Origin: Siphonodentalium dalli
Taxonomy: Eukaryota > Mollusca > Scaphopoda > Gadilida > Siphonodentaliidae
Length of the DNA: 64,000 nt
Assembly: GCA_032622095.1 (NCBI GenBank)
Contig: CP136063.1
Coordinates: 14,613,814-14,677,813 of the forward strand
Direction of reading: 5' to 3'
Below the pieces are notes generated by a model, which saw only the letters and a program-made list of their open reading frames with translations, was not told the origin of the DNA and ran no database searches. A program made the position numbers and the translations under genes. Below, in pieces: positions 62,631 to 64,000 of this stretch; position 1 is the first letter of the stretch; every line of letters starts with the position of its first letter.

Positions 62631-64000
62631 GTGCATCATACAGGTGTGTAGGTGAGTGATCTGAGGTCGAGAGCCAGTCAGTATATATATGCAAGAAACT
62701 ACGGAGTGATGTCTGCTATGTGCATCATACAGGTGTGTAGGTGAGTGATCTGAGGTCGAGAGCCAGTCAGTATATATATACAAGAAACTACGGATTGATG
62801 TCTGCTATGTGCATCATACAGGTGTGTAGGTGAGTGATCTGAGGTCGAGAGCCAGTCAGTATATATATACAAGAAACTATGGATTGATGTCTGCTATGTG
62901 CATCATACAGGTGTGTAGGTGAGTGATCTGAGGTCGAGAGCCTGTCAGTATATATATACAAGAATCTACGGATTGATGTCTGCTATGTGCATCATACAGG
63001 TGTGTAGGTGAGTGATCTGAGGTCGAGAGCCCGTCAGTATATATATACAAGAAACTACGGATTGATGTCTGCTATGTGCATCATACAGGTGTGTAGGTGA
63101 GTGATCTGAGGTCGAGAGCCAGTTAGTATATATATACAAGAAACTATGGATTGATGTCTGCTATGTGCATCATACAGGTGTGTAGGTGAGTGATCTGAGG
63201 TCGAGAGCCAGTCAGTATATATATACAATAAACTATGGATGGATGTCTGCTATGTGCATCATACAGGTGTGTAGGTGAGTGATCTGAGGTCGAGAGCCCG
63301 TCAGTATATATATACAAGAAACTACGGATTGATGTCTGCTATGTGCATCATACAGGTGTGTAGGTGAGTGATCTGAGGTCGAGAGCCAGTCAGTATATAT
63401 ATACAAGAAACTATGGATTGATGTCTGCTATGTGCATCATACAGGTGTGTAGGTGAGTGATCTGAGGTCGAGTGCCAGTCAGTATATATATATAAGAAAC
63501 TATGGATTGATGTCTGCTATGTGCATCATACAGGTGTGTAGGTGAGTGATCTGAGGTCGAGAGCCAGTCAGCATATATATGCAAGAAACTAGGGATTGAT
63601 GTCTGCTATGTGTATCATACAGGTGTGTAGGTGAGTGATCTGAGGTCGAGAGCCAGTCAGTATATATATAAGAAACTATGGATTGATGTCTGCTATGTGC
63701 ATCATACAGGTGTGTAGGTGAGTGATCTGAGGTCGAGAGCCAGTCAGTATATATATACAATAAACTACGGATTGATGTCTGCTATGTGCATCATACAGGT
63801 GTGTAGGTGAGTGATCTGAGGTCGAGAGCCAGTCAGTATATATATACAAGAAACTATGGATTGATGTCTGCTATGTGCATCATACAGGTGTGTAGGTGAG
63901 TGATCTGAGGTCGAGAGCCAGTCAGTATATATATACAAGAAACTACGGATTGATGTCTGCTATGTGCATCGTACAGGTGAGTAGGTGAGTGATCTGAGGT

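Larger units (their letters stand above)
32789..64000. repeat. Satellite array 2: about 330 copies of a 96/89-bp unit, running off the window
   Basis: The 96-bp unit reads, in pieces: gaaatgtggtgagtgatctg, aggtcgagagccagtcag, (ta)4-5 then gcaagaaactatgg, attgatgtctgcaatgtgc, atcatacaggtgtgta. The 89-bp form lacks the 7 bases gaaatgt. Shorter forms also lack the agagccagtcag piece (aggtcgtatatatgcaag). Units left of about 48 kb are mostly 96 bp, 48-60 kb is mixed, and right of 60 kb they are almost all 89 bp with tgctatgtgc, tacaag and often ctacgg. Because 96 is divisible by 3, runs of the long form stay open on both strands (for example 44496-45284 plus, 47483-48118 minus). No start context, codon bias or frame-preserving indels support coding. 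A tandem satellite, possibly heterochromatic, is the sound reading. Confidence 0.97.

Noticed and set aside
1-64000. Telomeric TTAGGG runs, rDNA or histone clusters
   Set aside because: Looked for because of the satellites; none seen.

Overview
The window looks like non-coding, repeat-dominated DNA from an animal nuclear genome, most likely an aquatic invertebrate and possibly a mollusc. The reasons are: AT-rich sequence without operons or ribosome-binding sites; two kinds of non-LTR retrotransposon (LINE); a tRNA-derived SINE with an (AAAC)n-type tail; two hAT-type DNA elements with 8-bp target duplications; and the remains of a multicopy gene family that I know from cnidarians, molluscs and other aquatic invertebrates. 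The taxon is an inference. I see no intact host gene, no rRNA or tRNA gene, and no prokaryotic feature.

Layout. 1-1.2 kb is unremarkable AT-rich DNA. 1.2-7.5 kb is satellite array 1: about 63 copies of a 100-bp unit holding a GC hairpin and, on the minus strand, a G-quadruplex-type motif. 7.5-10.7 kb is intergenic with a small degenerate repeat. 10.7-13.1 kb is a decayed gene whose motif order resembles a FEN1/XPG-like (PIN-fold) nuclease; it is split by a 741-bp hAT element. 13.1-19.6 kb is intergenic DNA with a 31-bp minisatellite, a 37-bp minisatellite that contains a foldback element, a small degenerate repeat and a minus-strand SINE. 19.6-23.2 kb is a dead Tx1/L1-like LINE on the minus strand, split inside its reverse transcriptase by a second hAT-type element (1031 bp). 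23.2-27.65 kb is a plus-strand LINE with endonuclease and reverse transcriptase, nearly full length in ORF2 but carrying three stops and one frameshift. 27.7-28.5 kb is a duplicated AT-rich block. 28.5-32.8 kb is intergenic DNA with a degenerate minisatellite that appears in both polarities and a small Myb/SANT-like coding fragment.

From 32.8 kb to the right edge (over 31 kb, running out of the window) is satellite array 2. Its units come in two main lengths, 96 bp and 89 bp, which differ by one 7-bp indel. It has a clear left-to-right change in subfamily and several levels of higher-order repeat (about 0.99, 1.69, 1.93 and 2.29 kb). Its long open frames on both strands are a by-product of the 96-bp period (3 x 32) and are not annotated as genes.

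The parts do not form a pathway. The history that can be read is one of layered insertion (hAT into gene, hAT into LINE, foldback into minisatellite) and of satellite growth by unequal exchange. The observations most worth following are the paired hairpin and G-quadruplex design of array 1, the subfamily and higher-order structure of array 2, the two hAT insertions whose computational removal restores a local reading frame, and the possible nuclease identity of the decayed gene family.
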